From: Candidatus Cloacimonas sp.
Lineage (GTDB): Bacteria > Cloacimonadota > Cloacimonadia > Cloacimonadales > Cloacimonadaceae
Reading direction: 5' to 3'
NCBI GenBank assembly: GCA_035403355.1
Contig: DAONFA010000036.1
Coordinates: forward strand, 1,910 to 22,226
Length of the DNA: 20,317 bases
Below, piece by piece: positions 6,995 to 15,364 of this stretch (position 1 is its first letter; every line of letters begins with the position of its first letter). The notes below the pieces were generated by a model, which had not been told where the DNA came from, ran no database searches, and worked only from the letters and a program-made list of their open reading frames with translations. A program made the position numbers and the translations under genes.

Positions 6995-9880
6995 GTGGAA
7001 AATACTAACGGCAAGGTTAACTATACCGAAAAACAAGGTCTTCAGCTACCTTTGGGACAGCTGGAATTCGTGGCTATTGATATTGAAACTACCGGTTTGA
7101 ATGCCGATTGGGATGAAATTATTCAGATAGCCGCCATTCGCTTTAGAGGCGAAGAAGTTATTAGCCAATATGTCAGCTTGGTTAAGCCCAAGGGGAAAGT
7201 TCCTAAGTTTATTGAGCATTTAACGCATATTTCTGCTGCAGAATTAAGAACCGCACCTCCGATAAATGAAGTATTGCAAAATTTCTGCCGCTTTATAGGA
7301 AGCAGTCCTTTGGTGGGGCATAATATCGGTTTTGACCTTAATTTCATCAATCATTTTTTGGTTAGGGGTGGAGAATTTCCCTTGGATAATGTGTTTTGGG
7401 ATACCGCAGAAATAGCGCGTATTTATCTGCCTTATACTACAGACCATAAATTGAATACGATGGCTTCCTTTTTTGAAATTGATTTAGATAATGCTCACCG
7501 GGCAGATGCTGATGCTTTGGCAACCGGCAAGCTTTTTAATGCCTTAACTAATCATATATTAGCGCATTATGGCTATTTACTTAATGCCCGGTTACAGGAT
7601 TTGGCAATGCAGGCAAATCTTAACAGCGGTTTATATGAATATTTGAAATGGATTGTGAAGCAGCAGCGTTCTACAGCTCTTTCAGGAGACAAGCCGGTTC
7701 CGCTAAAAAATGAACTGAATAATGTAATAGAACATACGGTTACCGGCTCCATAAAGAGTATTCCGGAGATTTTTGCCGATGACGGAATCTTTGCCTCAAA
7801 ATTTCCCAATTTTGAATTTCGTGCGGGTCAAATGACTATGGCAGAACAGGTTGCCAATGCTTTTGCCAAACAGGAATTCTTGGTGGTAGAAGCGGGAACG
7901 GGAGTAGGAAAATCCTTTGCCTACCTGGTTCCAGCAATTGATTTCAGCCAGCGGAATAAAACGAAAGTAGTTGTTTCCACCAACACCAAAAATTTGCAGG
8001 AACAGCTGTTTTTCAAGGATTTACCGCAACTGAAAAAGATTCTGCCTTTATCCTTCAAAGCGGTCTTAGTGAAAGGCAGGGAAAATTATATCTGCGAAAG
8101 ACGCTGGCAGGAACTTTTACAGGAACAGACAAGAGGGATAACTTCTTACGATGCTTATGGTTTGCTAAATCTTATGGTGTGGAAGGAACGGACTCATACA
8201 GGTGATGTTTCTGAGAATTCTTCGTTTGATAAAAACCGTTTTAGCGGTTTATGGCATAAGATTTGTTCCGATCGCTATCTGTGTGGAGGACGCAAGTGTC
8301 CTTTCTTTCATACCTGTTATGTAATGAAATTACGCAAGAATATTGAAACGGCATCTATTGTAGTTATCAATCATTCATTGCTGCTGGCAGATGCTCAAAT
8401 GGATAATTCTACTTTAGGTGAGTATCAATATCTGGTTATTGATGAAGCACACAATCTGATGGCTGCTGCTTCCAAAAATCTGGGTTTCACTTTAGGGTAT
8501 GTTGACCTTAACAGTTTGTTCAATCAGTTGGCACATCCTTCCAAAAAATATGCCGGGGGCTTTTTGTCTCTGCTGACCCAGACAATGCATAAAAGCGTGC
8601 TGACCAATGAGCAAAAGACACATATAGAGACCCTTTGTGCCAAATTGACAATGGAAATTGAAGCCCAGCGTCAAGTGATCACCAATCTTTTTAATTTGGC
8701 TGCAGATTACTGTAAAGAAGCCAAAAGTTATAATAAATTACGGATCAAGAACCTGGATGCATTTGCGGATATTTGTGCTCTCCTAAAGGATTTATCACTT
8801 GCCTTCAAAGATATTCTAAAAGACCTTACTGCTCTGGATAATGTGCTAAGAACATTCAACAGCAATCAAGTGAAGGATTTGGATGTTCTGAAGGATAATT
8901 TGAACGGCTATCTGCTGCGCTATGCAGAAACGGAAAGTTTGCTTTTAGACCTGCTCAATCCCGATTTGGATAATTATGCTTTATGGATTGAAAACGATTC
9001 CAATTCGGAACGCAATATTCCCACCAGCACTTTTTGTTATGCTCCAGTGGAAGTATCGGCTCATCTTAATAGTTTACTTTATAATAAGATACCTTGCATT
9101 GTTTGCACTTCTGCCACTTTATCTATCAGGGGCTCTTTCAAGTTTTTCTTAAATCAATCGGGCTTAAGTTTGGTAAGCGCAAAGAATGTAGCTCAGAGCA
9201 TTGTGGAATCACCTTTTGATTATGATAAACAGTCGTTATTGTTAGTCGGCAGTTTTTTGCCTGAACATAAGGATAAGTTCTTTCAAAGCCAGGCATTGGG
9301 TTGTCTGGAACAAATTTTAACTACTACCAATGTAGGCACTATGGCGCTTTTTACTTCCTATAAGGATTTGGATGCTGTTTACGAACATCTTGGTGATACC
9401 CTTTTTCATCTTAATCGTCCTTTTTTTGCCCAAGGAAAAGGGAGCAGCAGAAATTCTATCCTGGATGAATTTAAAAAGAGCAAAAATGCCGTGTTATTAG
9501 GAACTTCTTCTTTTTGGGAAGGAGTGGATGTGCAAGGGGATTCCCTTTCTCTTTTAATATTATATAAAATACCTTTTCAAGTGCCTTCCGAGCCAATCGT
9601 GGAAGCATTGATAGATAAGCTGGAACGGGAAAACAAGGATTCCTTTATGCACCTGATGTTGCCGAATGCCTTATTGCGCCTAAGACAGGGTTTTGGACGC
9701 CTGATTAGAAGTAAAACAGACCGCGGGATAGTGCTGATTATGGATTCCCGGGTTTCCAGGAAAAAATATGGCACTTACTTTAAGCAAATTTTACCGGGTC
9801 CCTGCATTGAGCTGAAAGATGAACAGCAGCTGATTACAGAAATCGGTAAATTTTTCAATCCCTTACCAACGGATGTTTGA
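6995..9880 (+). CDS. dinG: DnaQ-like 3'-5' exonuclease fused to DinG-type Fe-S helicase
   Basis: About 961 residues, a two-domain DinG. Residues ~20-190 are a DEDDh exonuclease: DIETTG (D29, E31), HNIGFDLNF and HRADAD. Residues ~270-960 are an XPD/DinG superfamily 2 helicase: GTGVGKS (301-307), DEAH (483-486), SATLS, FWEGVD and QGFGRLIRS. Cys367 (in NYICERR) and Cys430/435/441 (spacing 5 and 6, as in E. coli DinG) are likely ligands of a 4Fe-4S cluster. Family members unwind DNA with 5'-3' polarity and act in repair and R-loop removal; the exonuclease may trim DNA. Exonuclease-bearing DinG proteins are typical of Firmicutes, where the cluster can be missing, so the retained cysteines matter. 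GTG 6995 is preferred to TTG 6992 because of its distance from AGGGA. The upstream stop is 16 bases away. Confidence 0.92.
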   Translation: MENTNGKVNYTEKQGLQLPLGQLEFVAIDIETTGLNADWDEIIQIAAIRFRGEEVISQYVSLVKPKGKVPKFIEHLTHISAAELRTAPPINEVLQNFCRFIGSSPLVGHNIGFDLNFINHFLVRGGEFPLDNVFWDTAEIARIYLPYTTDHKLNTMASFFEIDLDNAHRADADALATGKLFNALTNHILAHYGYLLNARLQDLAMQANLNSGLYEYLKWIVKQQRSTALSGDKPVPLKNELNNVIEHTVTGSIKSIPEIFADDGIFASKFPNFEFRAGQMTMAEQVANAFAKQEFLVVEAGTGVGKSFAYLVPAIDFSQRNKTKVVVSTNTKNLQEQLFFKDLPQLKKILPLSFKAVLVKGRENYICERRWQELLQEQTRGITSYDAYGLLNLMVWKERTHTGDVSENSSFDKNRFSGLWHKICSDRYLCGGRKCPFFHTCYVMKLRKNIETASIVVINHSLLLADAQMDNSTLGEYQYLVIDEAHNLMAAASKNLGFTLGYVDLNSLFNQLAHPSKKYAGGFLSLLTQTMHKSVLTNEQKTHIETLCAKLTMEIEAQRQVITNLFNLAADYCKEAKSYNKLRIKNLDAFADICALLKDLSLAFKDILKDLTALDNVLRTFNSNQVKDLDVLKDNLNGYLLRYAETESLLLDLLNPDLDNYALWIENDSNSERNIPTSTFCYAPVEVSAHLNSLLYNKIPCIVCTSATLSIRGSFKFFLNQSGLSLVSAKNVAQSIVESPFDYDKQSLLLVGSFLPEHKDKFFQSQALGCLEQILTTTNVGTMALFTSYKDLDAVYEHLGDTLFHLNRPFFAQGKGSSRNSILDEFKKSKNAVLLGTSSFWEGVDVQGDSLSLLILYKIPFQVPSEPIVEALIDKLERENKDSFMHLMLPNALLRLRQGFGRLIRSKTDRGIVLIMDSRVSRKKYGTYFKQILPGPCIELKDEQQLITEIGKFFNPLPTDV

Positions 9881-9882
9881 GG

Positions 9883-10818
9883 ATGGATACTTTTCTTTTG
9901 TTACGGAAGGAATATCCGCAACTTATTGATGACGGCATTATTCACCCGGAAGTTTCTTTAAAAGAACATTGCAGTTTTAAAATTGGGGGGACTGCCGAGG
10001 TCTTCTGCATTCCCAACACCCAAAAACAGTTACTGACGCTGTTAAAGTTTTGTCTTTGGCACAATATTCCTTATTTTATCTTAGGGAAGGGCTCAAATTT
10101 ACTTATTTCGGATAAGGGAATAAAAGGAATAGTAATTACTACGGAGCGTTTTAATAAAATCACTTTGGGCAAGCGTTATTTATCTGCTTCCTGTGGAGTT
10201 ACTCTTAAGGACTTAGGTAATTTTGCCTGCGAGAATGGCTTAAGTGGATTAGAATTTTGTTCCGGTATTCCGGGTTCAGTTGGGGGTGCGGTTTTTATGA
10301 ATGCTGGTGCTTACGGAAAAGAGATTAAGGATGTTCTTTACAGCAGCAGAGCTATTTTACCCGATAATGCAAAGTTAGATAGTAAAAACCCTGTGATATA
10401 CCTGAAAGCTACTGAGCATAATTTTTCCTATCGGCACAGCGTCTTTCAAGAGAGGGGCTTAATTCATCTCTCCTCCAGGTTTTGCTTGAAAAAAGATAAA
10501 CCGGAAAATATCCGGGAACGGATGCAGGAATTGCAGCAAAAAAGACAGGACAAACAGCCAATGGATTTACCCAGTGCGGGTAGTGTTTTTAAACGCCCCG
10601 AGGGTTTTTTTACCGGAAAATTGATTGAGGACTGCGGATTGAAGGGCTTTCGGATTGGGGATGCAGCTGTATCCGAAAAGCATTGCGGTTTTATTGTTAA
10701 TCTTGGTTCTGCTACTGCCAATGATGTTTTACGGCTGATTCAGCATATTCAAAAAACCGTTTATGAACGCTATTCAGTTCATTTGCAAACGGAAATTCGG
10801 ATGGTGGGGGAACTTTGA
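9883..10818 (+). CDS. murB: UDP-N-acetylenolpyruvoylglucosamine reductase
   Basis: About 311 residues, the cytoplasmic flavoenzyme that reduces UDP-GlcNAc-enolpyruvate to UDP-MurNAc with NADPH, the second committed step of peptidoglycan synthesis. The FAD-binding part shows FKIGGTAEVF, LGKGSNLLISD and SGIPGSVGGAVFMNAGAYG. The C-terminal part shows SAGSVFKRP, with Ser234 as the likely proton donor, and Glu304 in QTEIRMVG. Length and the compact C-terminal region fit type II MurB better than the longer E. coli type. ATG 9883 is two bases after the dinG stop. A TTG at 9877 in the same frame would overlap that stop, but it sits too close to the weak GGA upstream. murB normally lies in a wall/division cluster; here its neighbours are a helicase and a transporter. 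Confidence 0.95.
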   Translation: MDTFLLLRKEYPQLIDDGIIHPEVSLKEHCSFKIGGTAEVFCIPNTQKQLLTLLKFCLWHNIPYFILGKGSNLLISDKGIKGIVITTERFNKITLGKRYLSASCGVTLKDLGNFACENGLSGLEFCSGIPGSVGGAVFMNAGAYGKEIKDVLYSSRAILPDNAKLDSKNPVIYLKATEHNFSYRHSVFQERGLIHLSSRFCLKKDKPENIRERMQELQQKRQDKQPMDLPSAGSVFKRPEGFFTGKLIEDCGLKGFRIGDAAVSEKHCGFIVNLGSATANDVLRLIQHIQKTVYERYSVHLQTEIRMVGEL

Positions 10819-11597
10819 AAAGCCGGCAAGTAATCCTGCCGTTGCTATTTTTCGTTGTGTTGATATTCCTCTGGCAAGCAATTTGCACCAAAGGGATAAT
10901 CGCTTTTTGGGTAGTTCCTTCTCCGCAACAGGTATTTAGAGTTTTTATTGATTACCCGGGTTTGATTTGGCACCATCTAAAACCAACTTTAACGGAAGCA
11001 ATAAGCGGACTTTTAATAAGCGTTATTTTGGGTTCTCTAACTGCCATCGTAATGAATTCCTCCCGCTTTATAAAACAGCTAATATACCCGTATCTGATTA
11101 TCTCTCAAACAGTTCCTATAATAGCAGTGGCACCTTTACTCATCATTTGGTTCGGTTATGGAATCAGCGCTAAAATCTTTGCTGTAGTGCTGATGTGTTT
11201 TTTTCCCATTGCTTTGGGACTTTATGATGGTTTCAGAAGTGTTTCCATAGATCAAATTCGCCTTTTAACTTCTATGGGGGCAACACCTTATAAGATTTTT
11301 ACCCTGCTTAAAATTCCTGCTGCTTTACCCAATTTTTTTACCGGATTAAAATTATCTGCAACCTATAGTGTGATGGGAGCTGTTATCGGTGAATGGTTAG
11401 GCGGAACTTCCGGCTTGGGAATTTATATGACCCGGGCTACGAAGTCCTATCAGACAGCTCATATTTTTGCAGTGATTATTGTTATTGTAGCTGTAAGCTT
11501 AGCGCTGTTTGGAATCGTGGCTTTGCTGGACAGGATATTGCTGAAGTGGAAATATCATCTTACAGATGAATATCTGGAACCTGTGAAAGGAAATTAG
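10815..11597 (+). CDS. ABC transporter permease, nitrate/sulfonate/taurine (SsuC/TauC/ThiX-like) family
   Basis: A 260-residue inner-membrane protein with about six hydrophobic segments, the usual size for this family. The cytoplasmic coupling loop that docks the ATPase is clear: LLTSMGATPYKIFTLLKIP, the variant EAA motif, with the conserved G and P. The end of the core (GEWLGGTSGLGIYM) is typical of SsuC/TauC/ThiX-type importers. The substrate cannot be read from a permease; thiamine precursors, sulfonates or similar small organics are possible. No ATPase or binding protein is adjacent, so the partners must be encoded elsewhere. The start is TTG 10815, overlapping the murB stop by four bases, with a GGGGG ribosome site four bases upstream. 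Confidence 0.88.
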   Translation: MKSRQVILPLLFFVVLIFLWQAICTKGIIAFWVVPSPQQVFRVFIDYPGLIWHHLKPTLTEAISGLLISVILGSLTAIVMNSSRFIKQLIYPYLIISQTVPIIAVAPLLIIWFGYGISAKIFAVVLMCFFPIALGLYDGFRSVSIDQIRLLTSMGATPYKIFTLLKIPAALPNFFTGLKLSATYSVMGAVIGEWLGGTSGLGIYMTRATKSYQTAHIFAVIIVIVAVSLALFGIVALLDRILLKWKYHLTDEYLEPVKGN

Positions 11598-11627
11598 CCA
11601 CCGAGGACACCGAAAAAAAGATAAAAG

Positions 11628-11656
11628 CACGCAGATTACGCAGATTACACAGATTT
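11628..11656. repeat. short GCAGATTA-type repeat in a convergent gap
   Basis: Three near-copies of a 9-base motif lie side by side: cacgcagatt, acgcagatt and acacagattt. They are preceded by ccaccgaggacaccg. The same core (cgcagatt) forms the perfect seven-copy array at 20159-20221. The rest of the 132-bp convergent gap (11598-11729) is AT-rich, with no strong terminator hairpin in either direction. Confidence 0.75.
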
Positions 11657-11729
11657 CATTATATTTAATTAGTGGTTGTGAAGATCAGGTTAGTTAATAG
11701 GCCTTATTTAGCCAATTACTTGAAGTTAA

Positions 11730-12995
11730 TTAGTCATCCTTCATTCTTATCCGCACATCCTGGCTGGGAATTTGTACAAAATCGCCTGGTAAATAGTTGC
11801 CGGAAAAGTGGACACGAACATAGTGGTCGCTCAAAAATTCGCAGCAGCCATTCACATTTTTTTCCACAACACCGCTTAAAAGGATATTATTATCCACCAG
11901 GGACTTAGTATAGGCAGCGGTCAGTTCATCGGATATTTGGCTTAGTTCATTAGCTCGGCGATTTTTAATTGTTTTCGGGATTTGGTTAGGCAGATCAAAG
12001 GCAGGAGTTCCTTTTCTTTTGGAAAAGCTGAAAATATGCAGATAAACCAGGGGTAGAGAGCGCAAAAAATTACAGGTCTGTTGATGTTCTTCTTCCGTTT
12101 CACCGGGAAAACCGGTTATTACATCCATTCCGATGGCGGGGTAAGAAATCTGCTCCCAAATTTTAACTGTCAGTTGATTAATTGTGGTAGTGATATAGTG
12201 GCGCCTCATCCTTTTTAGCCCAGTATCAGCACCGCATTGCAACGGTATATGGTAATGCGGGCAAAGCTTGGAAATTAAGGGAAGAGTGTTAATTAGTTTA
12301 TCATTAAACAGTTGCGGTTCAACGGAGCTGAGGCGAATCAATTCCAAGCCCTTTATTTCGTTTAAGCGGAGCAAAACATCCGTCAAATCGTTGTTTCCAT
12401 CTTTATATAGCCCCAGGTTTATACCAGAAAGGACAATTTCCTTATAGCCGCTATCCACAAACAGATGTGCCTGCTGAAGAACCTGTTCCAAAGTTGCAGA
12501 CCTGCTGCGTCCCCTGCCATAAGGAACTGCACAATAGGCACAGTTAAAATCGCAGCCATCCTGGATAATTTGAAAGGCACGCGTGCGGTTATACATTTTG
12601 GTAGTTGGCTTATAGGCAAATTCCTTTGCCTGCATAATGTCCATAAATTCATAGTTACTACCTGCCAGAATATCTGCTATATTAAGTTTCTGCTGATTAT
12701 CTATAAGCAAGTCAATATTGCCCATCCTGGAAATTTCCTCAGGATAGCGTTGGGCAAAACAGCCGGTTACAACAATTTTAGCAAAGGGATTTTTGGCTTT
12801 TTGAGCTAACGCCTGACGGATTAAATAACGGCTTTTATAGTCCGTTCGGTTAGTTACTGTGCAGGTATTGATGATATAAATATCCGCTTCTTCCTGCCAG
12901 GGAACCAATTGGAAATCTTTAAACTGGTCTAAAATAACAGCTGATTCTGCCTGATTTGTTTTACAACCAAGAGTGGCAATAGCGATGCGAATCAC
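11730..12995 (-). CDS. mtaB: tRNA t6A37 methylthiotransferase MtaB (radical SAM)
   Basis: A 421-residue methylthiotransferase that converts t6A to ms2t6A at position 37 of ANN-decoding tRNAs, using two 4Fe-4S clusters and SAM. The N-terminal UPF0004 domain has the cluster cysteines C11 (TLGCKTNQ), C45 (INTCTVTN) and C79 (VTGCFAQR). The radical SAM motif CDFNCAYC gives C148, C152 and C155. A TRAM-like RNA-binding tail covers roughly the last 55 residues. The TLGCKTNQAES opening fits MtaB rather than MiaB or RimO, though subfamily assignment by eye is not absolute. The start is GTG 12995, overlapping the purN stop by four bases (GTGA) with no ribosome site of its own, which suggests translation coupled to purN. 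Confidence 0.92.
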   Translation of the reverse strand: MIRIAIATLGCKTNQAESAVILDQFKDFQLVPWQEEADIYIINTCTVTNRTDYKSRYLIRQALAQKAKNPFAKIVVTGCFAQRYPEEISRMGNIDLLIDNQQKLNIADILAGSNYEFMDIMQAKEFAYKPTTKMYNRTRAFQIIQDGCDFNCAYCAVPYGRGRSRSATLEQVLQQAHLFVDSGYKEIVLSGINLGLYKDGNNDLTDVLLRLNEIKGLELIRLSSVEPQLFNDKLINTLPLISKLCPHYHIPLQCGADTGLKRMRRHYITTTINQLTVKIWEQISYPAIGMDVITGFPGETEEEHQQTCNFLRSLPLVYLHIFSFSKRKGTPAFDLPNQIPKTIKNRRANELSQISDELTAAYTKSLVDNNILLSGVVEKNVNGCCEFLSDHYVRVHFSGNYLPGDFVQIPSQDVRIRMKDD

Positions 12996-13594
12996 GATTT
13001 TAACAAAAATTGAAAGATAGTTGGTGCATAAAGTGAATGTTCAATTTCCAGCACTTTGTCGGCAATTTCGGCGGGATTTTTACAGGAACTGATATCCACT
13101 TCTTGTTGTGCTACAATCTTGCCGTTATCGTATTGGGAATCAACAAGATGAATGGTAGCCCCGGAAACATTATCTCCCGAAGCAAAAACTGCCTGATGAA
13201 CTGCCATTCCATACATTCCTTTGCCTCCAAATTCAGGCAGTAAGGCAGGATGGATATTTAAAATCGGAATTTGAACCTGCTTTATAAAATCTTCCGAGAG
13301 CTGCTTTAAAAAACCCGCTAAGGCAATAAGTTCTATATTATTTTGCCGGCAAAGCTCTATAGCTCTGGTTTCAAAGCTTGGCATATTATTAGTAGAAATT
13401 ATCTGATAATTCAGGTTTCTTGCTTTTGCTAAGGGGATTGCAGGGGCATTTTTACAGGTGAAAATCACCAAAGCGATTTCAACAGGCAACTTATTCTGCG
13501 TAAAATAGTTATGCAGGGCACAAAGATTTGAGCCACGACTTAAGCCGCTGCTGAAAACAGCTATTTTATGGGTTGCAGATGCAGGTCTTTCCAT
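12992..13594 (-). CDS. purN: phosphoribosylglycinamide formyltransferase (GART)
   Basis: A 200-residue enzyme that transfers formyl from 10-formyl-tetrahydrofolate to GAR in purine synthesis. The phosphate-binding start SSGLSRGSNL, the folate-site LAGFLKQLS and NIHPALLP are present. Catalytic residues are Asn113, His115 and Asp156 (in YDNG). HPALLP replaces the common HPSLLP. About nine extra residues precede the usual start, because the ATG at 13594 lies inside aspS (34-base overlap). A stop in this frame lies immediately upstream, so no earlier start is possible. GGAGG is 13 bases before the ATG, a rather long spacing. No other purine gene is nearby. Confidence 0.92.
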   Translation of the reverse strand: MERPASATHKIAVFSSGLSRGSNLCALHNYFTQNKLPVEIALVIFTCKNAPAIPLAKARNLNYQIISTNNMPSFETRAIELCRQNNIELIALAGFLKQLSEDFIKQVQIPILNIHPALLPEFGGKGMYGMAVHQAVFASGDNVSGATIHLVDSQYDNGKIVAQQEVDISSCKNPAEIADKVLEIEHSLYAPTIFQFLLKS

Positions 13595-15342
13595 TGCTGT
13601 TCATCAACCTCCGAAGGTGCCTGACTCATTAAATCCGTTGCCTTCAATGTTTTAGGAAAGGCAATAACATCGCGGATAGAATCTGCCCCGGTCATAATCA
13701 TCACTAATCTATCCAAACCGGGAGCTATGCCTCCATGAGGTGGAGTTCCATATTTTAACGCTTCCAGAAAGAATCCAAAACGCTCTTGCAGTTCTTCTTC
13801 ACTAAAGCCGAGGATATCAAATATTTTCTTTTGGATGTCATAACGATGGCATCTGATACTACCGCTGGAAAGTTCAATTCCGTTGCAAACAAGGTCATAT
13901 AATTGTCCTTCAATTTCCCCTGTTTTTTCCGGAATATCCAAATAGGGTATATGTTCTTCCTTGGGTAAAGTAAACATATGATGAGCAGGTTCCCACTTGC
14001 CTGTATCCTGATTTTTGGTAAAAAGCGGAAAATCAGTTATCCAACAAAAGGCAAAGCTGTTTTCGGGAATGAGATTTAGTTTGGGAGCCAGGAAATTACG
14101 CAGCCCTGCCAGAACCTTGCTTGCCATTTCATAACTATCTGCCGCAATGGTTATTAAGTCATTTATTTGAGCGGAGGTTTCTTGAATAATGGCTATTGCT
14201 TCCTCGGGAGATAAGAATTTACTGATACCGCTTTCCAAACCGTTTGCCGTTACTTTGGCAAAAGCAATTCCTTTTCCGCCAAGGTGTTTAGCCAGTTCAA
14301 TCAATTCGTCCTGCTGTTTTCTGCTGAAATCAGCTGCTCCGGGAATAACGATTGCTTTAACCACACCCCCGTTTTGCAGGGTAGAGGAAAAGACATTAAA
14401 ACTGCAATCTTTAACGGCAGGGGAAAGATCAAACAGCTTCATTCCAAAACGAATATCAGGTTTATCACAGCCATAATTATCCATTGCTTCCTTATAGGGC
14501 ATCCGGGGAAAAGGAAGGGCTAAATTAATGCCTGAAATTTCCCGAAAAAGTTTGGCAAATAGATGTTCTATCAGGTCAAAAATCTGTGCCTGAGAAACGA
14601 AACTAAGCTCTATATCCAGCTGCGTAAATTCAGGTTGCCGATCTGCTCTTAAATCCTCATCCCGAAAGCATCGGGCAATTTGATAATATCTGTCAAAGCC
14701 GGCAATCATTAAAAGTTGTTTAAACATTTGGGGGGATTGCGGCAAGGCATAAAACTTTCCCGGTTGCACTCTACTGGGAACAAGATAATCTCTGGCACCT
14801 TCAGGAGTACTTTTCATCAGGATGGGGGTTTCAATTTCATAAAAACCCTCATTGTTTAAAAATTCCCGTATAATTTGCATTATGCGATGCCTGGTAATAA
14901 TTATATTTTGCAGTTTGGGACGGCGCAAGTCCAAATAGCGATAGGTAAGCCGCAAATCCTCTTCAGCCATAGCTACTTCACTAAATTGAACAGGAAGGGG
15001 CTGGGCTTCGTTTAAAATATAAAATTCCTCTGCTTCCAGTTCAATTTCACCGGTAGGAAGATGGGGATTGATATTAGGTTCGGTGCGGGAACAGATTTTT
15101 CCGCGCACTGCTATCACATATTCGTTACGAACCTTTTCCGCTTTGGCAAAAATCTCTTTCTGCTCAGGATGAATAACTATTTGCAGGATGCCTTTCACAT
15201 CGCGCAGGTCTATGAAAATCAAGCCCCCCAGGTCTCGGCGTTTATTCACCCAACCCATAACGGTTACTGTTTTTCCCTTATGTTCCAAACGCAAATCTCC
15301 ACAATAGTGGGTGCGGGTTAAATTTTCCAGGTAATCAAGCAT
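13561..15342 (-). CDS. aspS: aspartyl-tRNA synthetase, bacterial type
   Basis: A 593-residue class II synthetase charging tRNA-Asp, the normal length for bacterial AspRS with its GAD insertion domain. The N-terminal OB-fold anticodon domain reads GWVNKRRDLGGLIFIDLRD. Motif 2 is CFRDEDLRADRQPEFTQLD and motif 3 is GIAPGLDRLVM. Leu38 (in RRDLGG) occupies the position where many non-discriminating AspRS proteins have His, which hints at a tRNA-Asp-specific enzyme; this is a weak, one-residue argument. The ATG at 15342 has only a poor purine-rich ribosome site. The gene lies 22 bases after the potD-like gene and overlaps purN, so it is probably cotranscribed with both. Confidence 0.96.
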   Translation of the reverse strand: MLDYLENLTRTHYCGDLRLEHKGKTVTVMGWVNKRRDLGGLIFIDLRDVKGILQIVIHPEQKEIFAKAEKVRNEYVIAVRGKICSRTEPNINPHLPTGEIELEAEEFYILNEAQPLPVQFSEVAMAEEDLRLTYRYLDLRRPKLQNIIITRHRIMQIIREFLNNEGFYEIETPILMKSTPEGARDYLVPSRVQPGKFYALPQSPQMFKQLLMIAGFDRYYQIARCFRDEDLRADRQPEFTQLDIELSFVSQAQIFDLIEHLFAKLFREISGINLALPFPRMPYKEAMDNYGCDKPDIRFGMKLFDLSPAVKDCSFNVFSSTLQNGGVVKAIVIPGAADFSRKQQDELIELAKHLGGKGIAFAKVTANGLESGISKFLSPEEAIAIIQETSAQINDLITIAADSYEMASKVLAGLRNFLAPKLNLIPENSFAFCWITDFPLFTKNQDTGKWEPAHHMFTLPKEEHIPYLDIPEKTGEIEGQLYDLVCNGIELSSGSIRCHRYDIQKKIFDILGFSEEELQERFGFFLEALKYGTPPHGGIAPGLDRLVMIMTGADSIRDVIAFPKTLKATDLMSQAPSEVDEQQWKDLHLQPIK

Positions 15343-15364
15343 TTTGTTTCTTTTTTCTCTCTTT

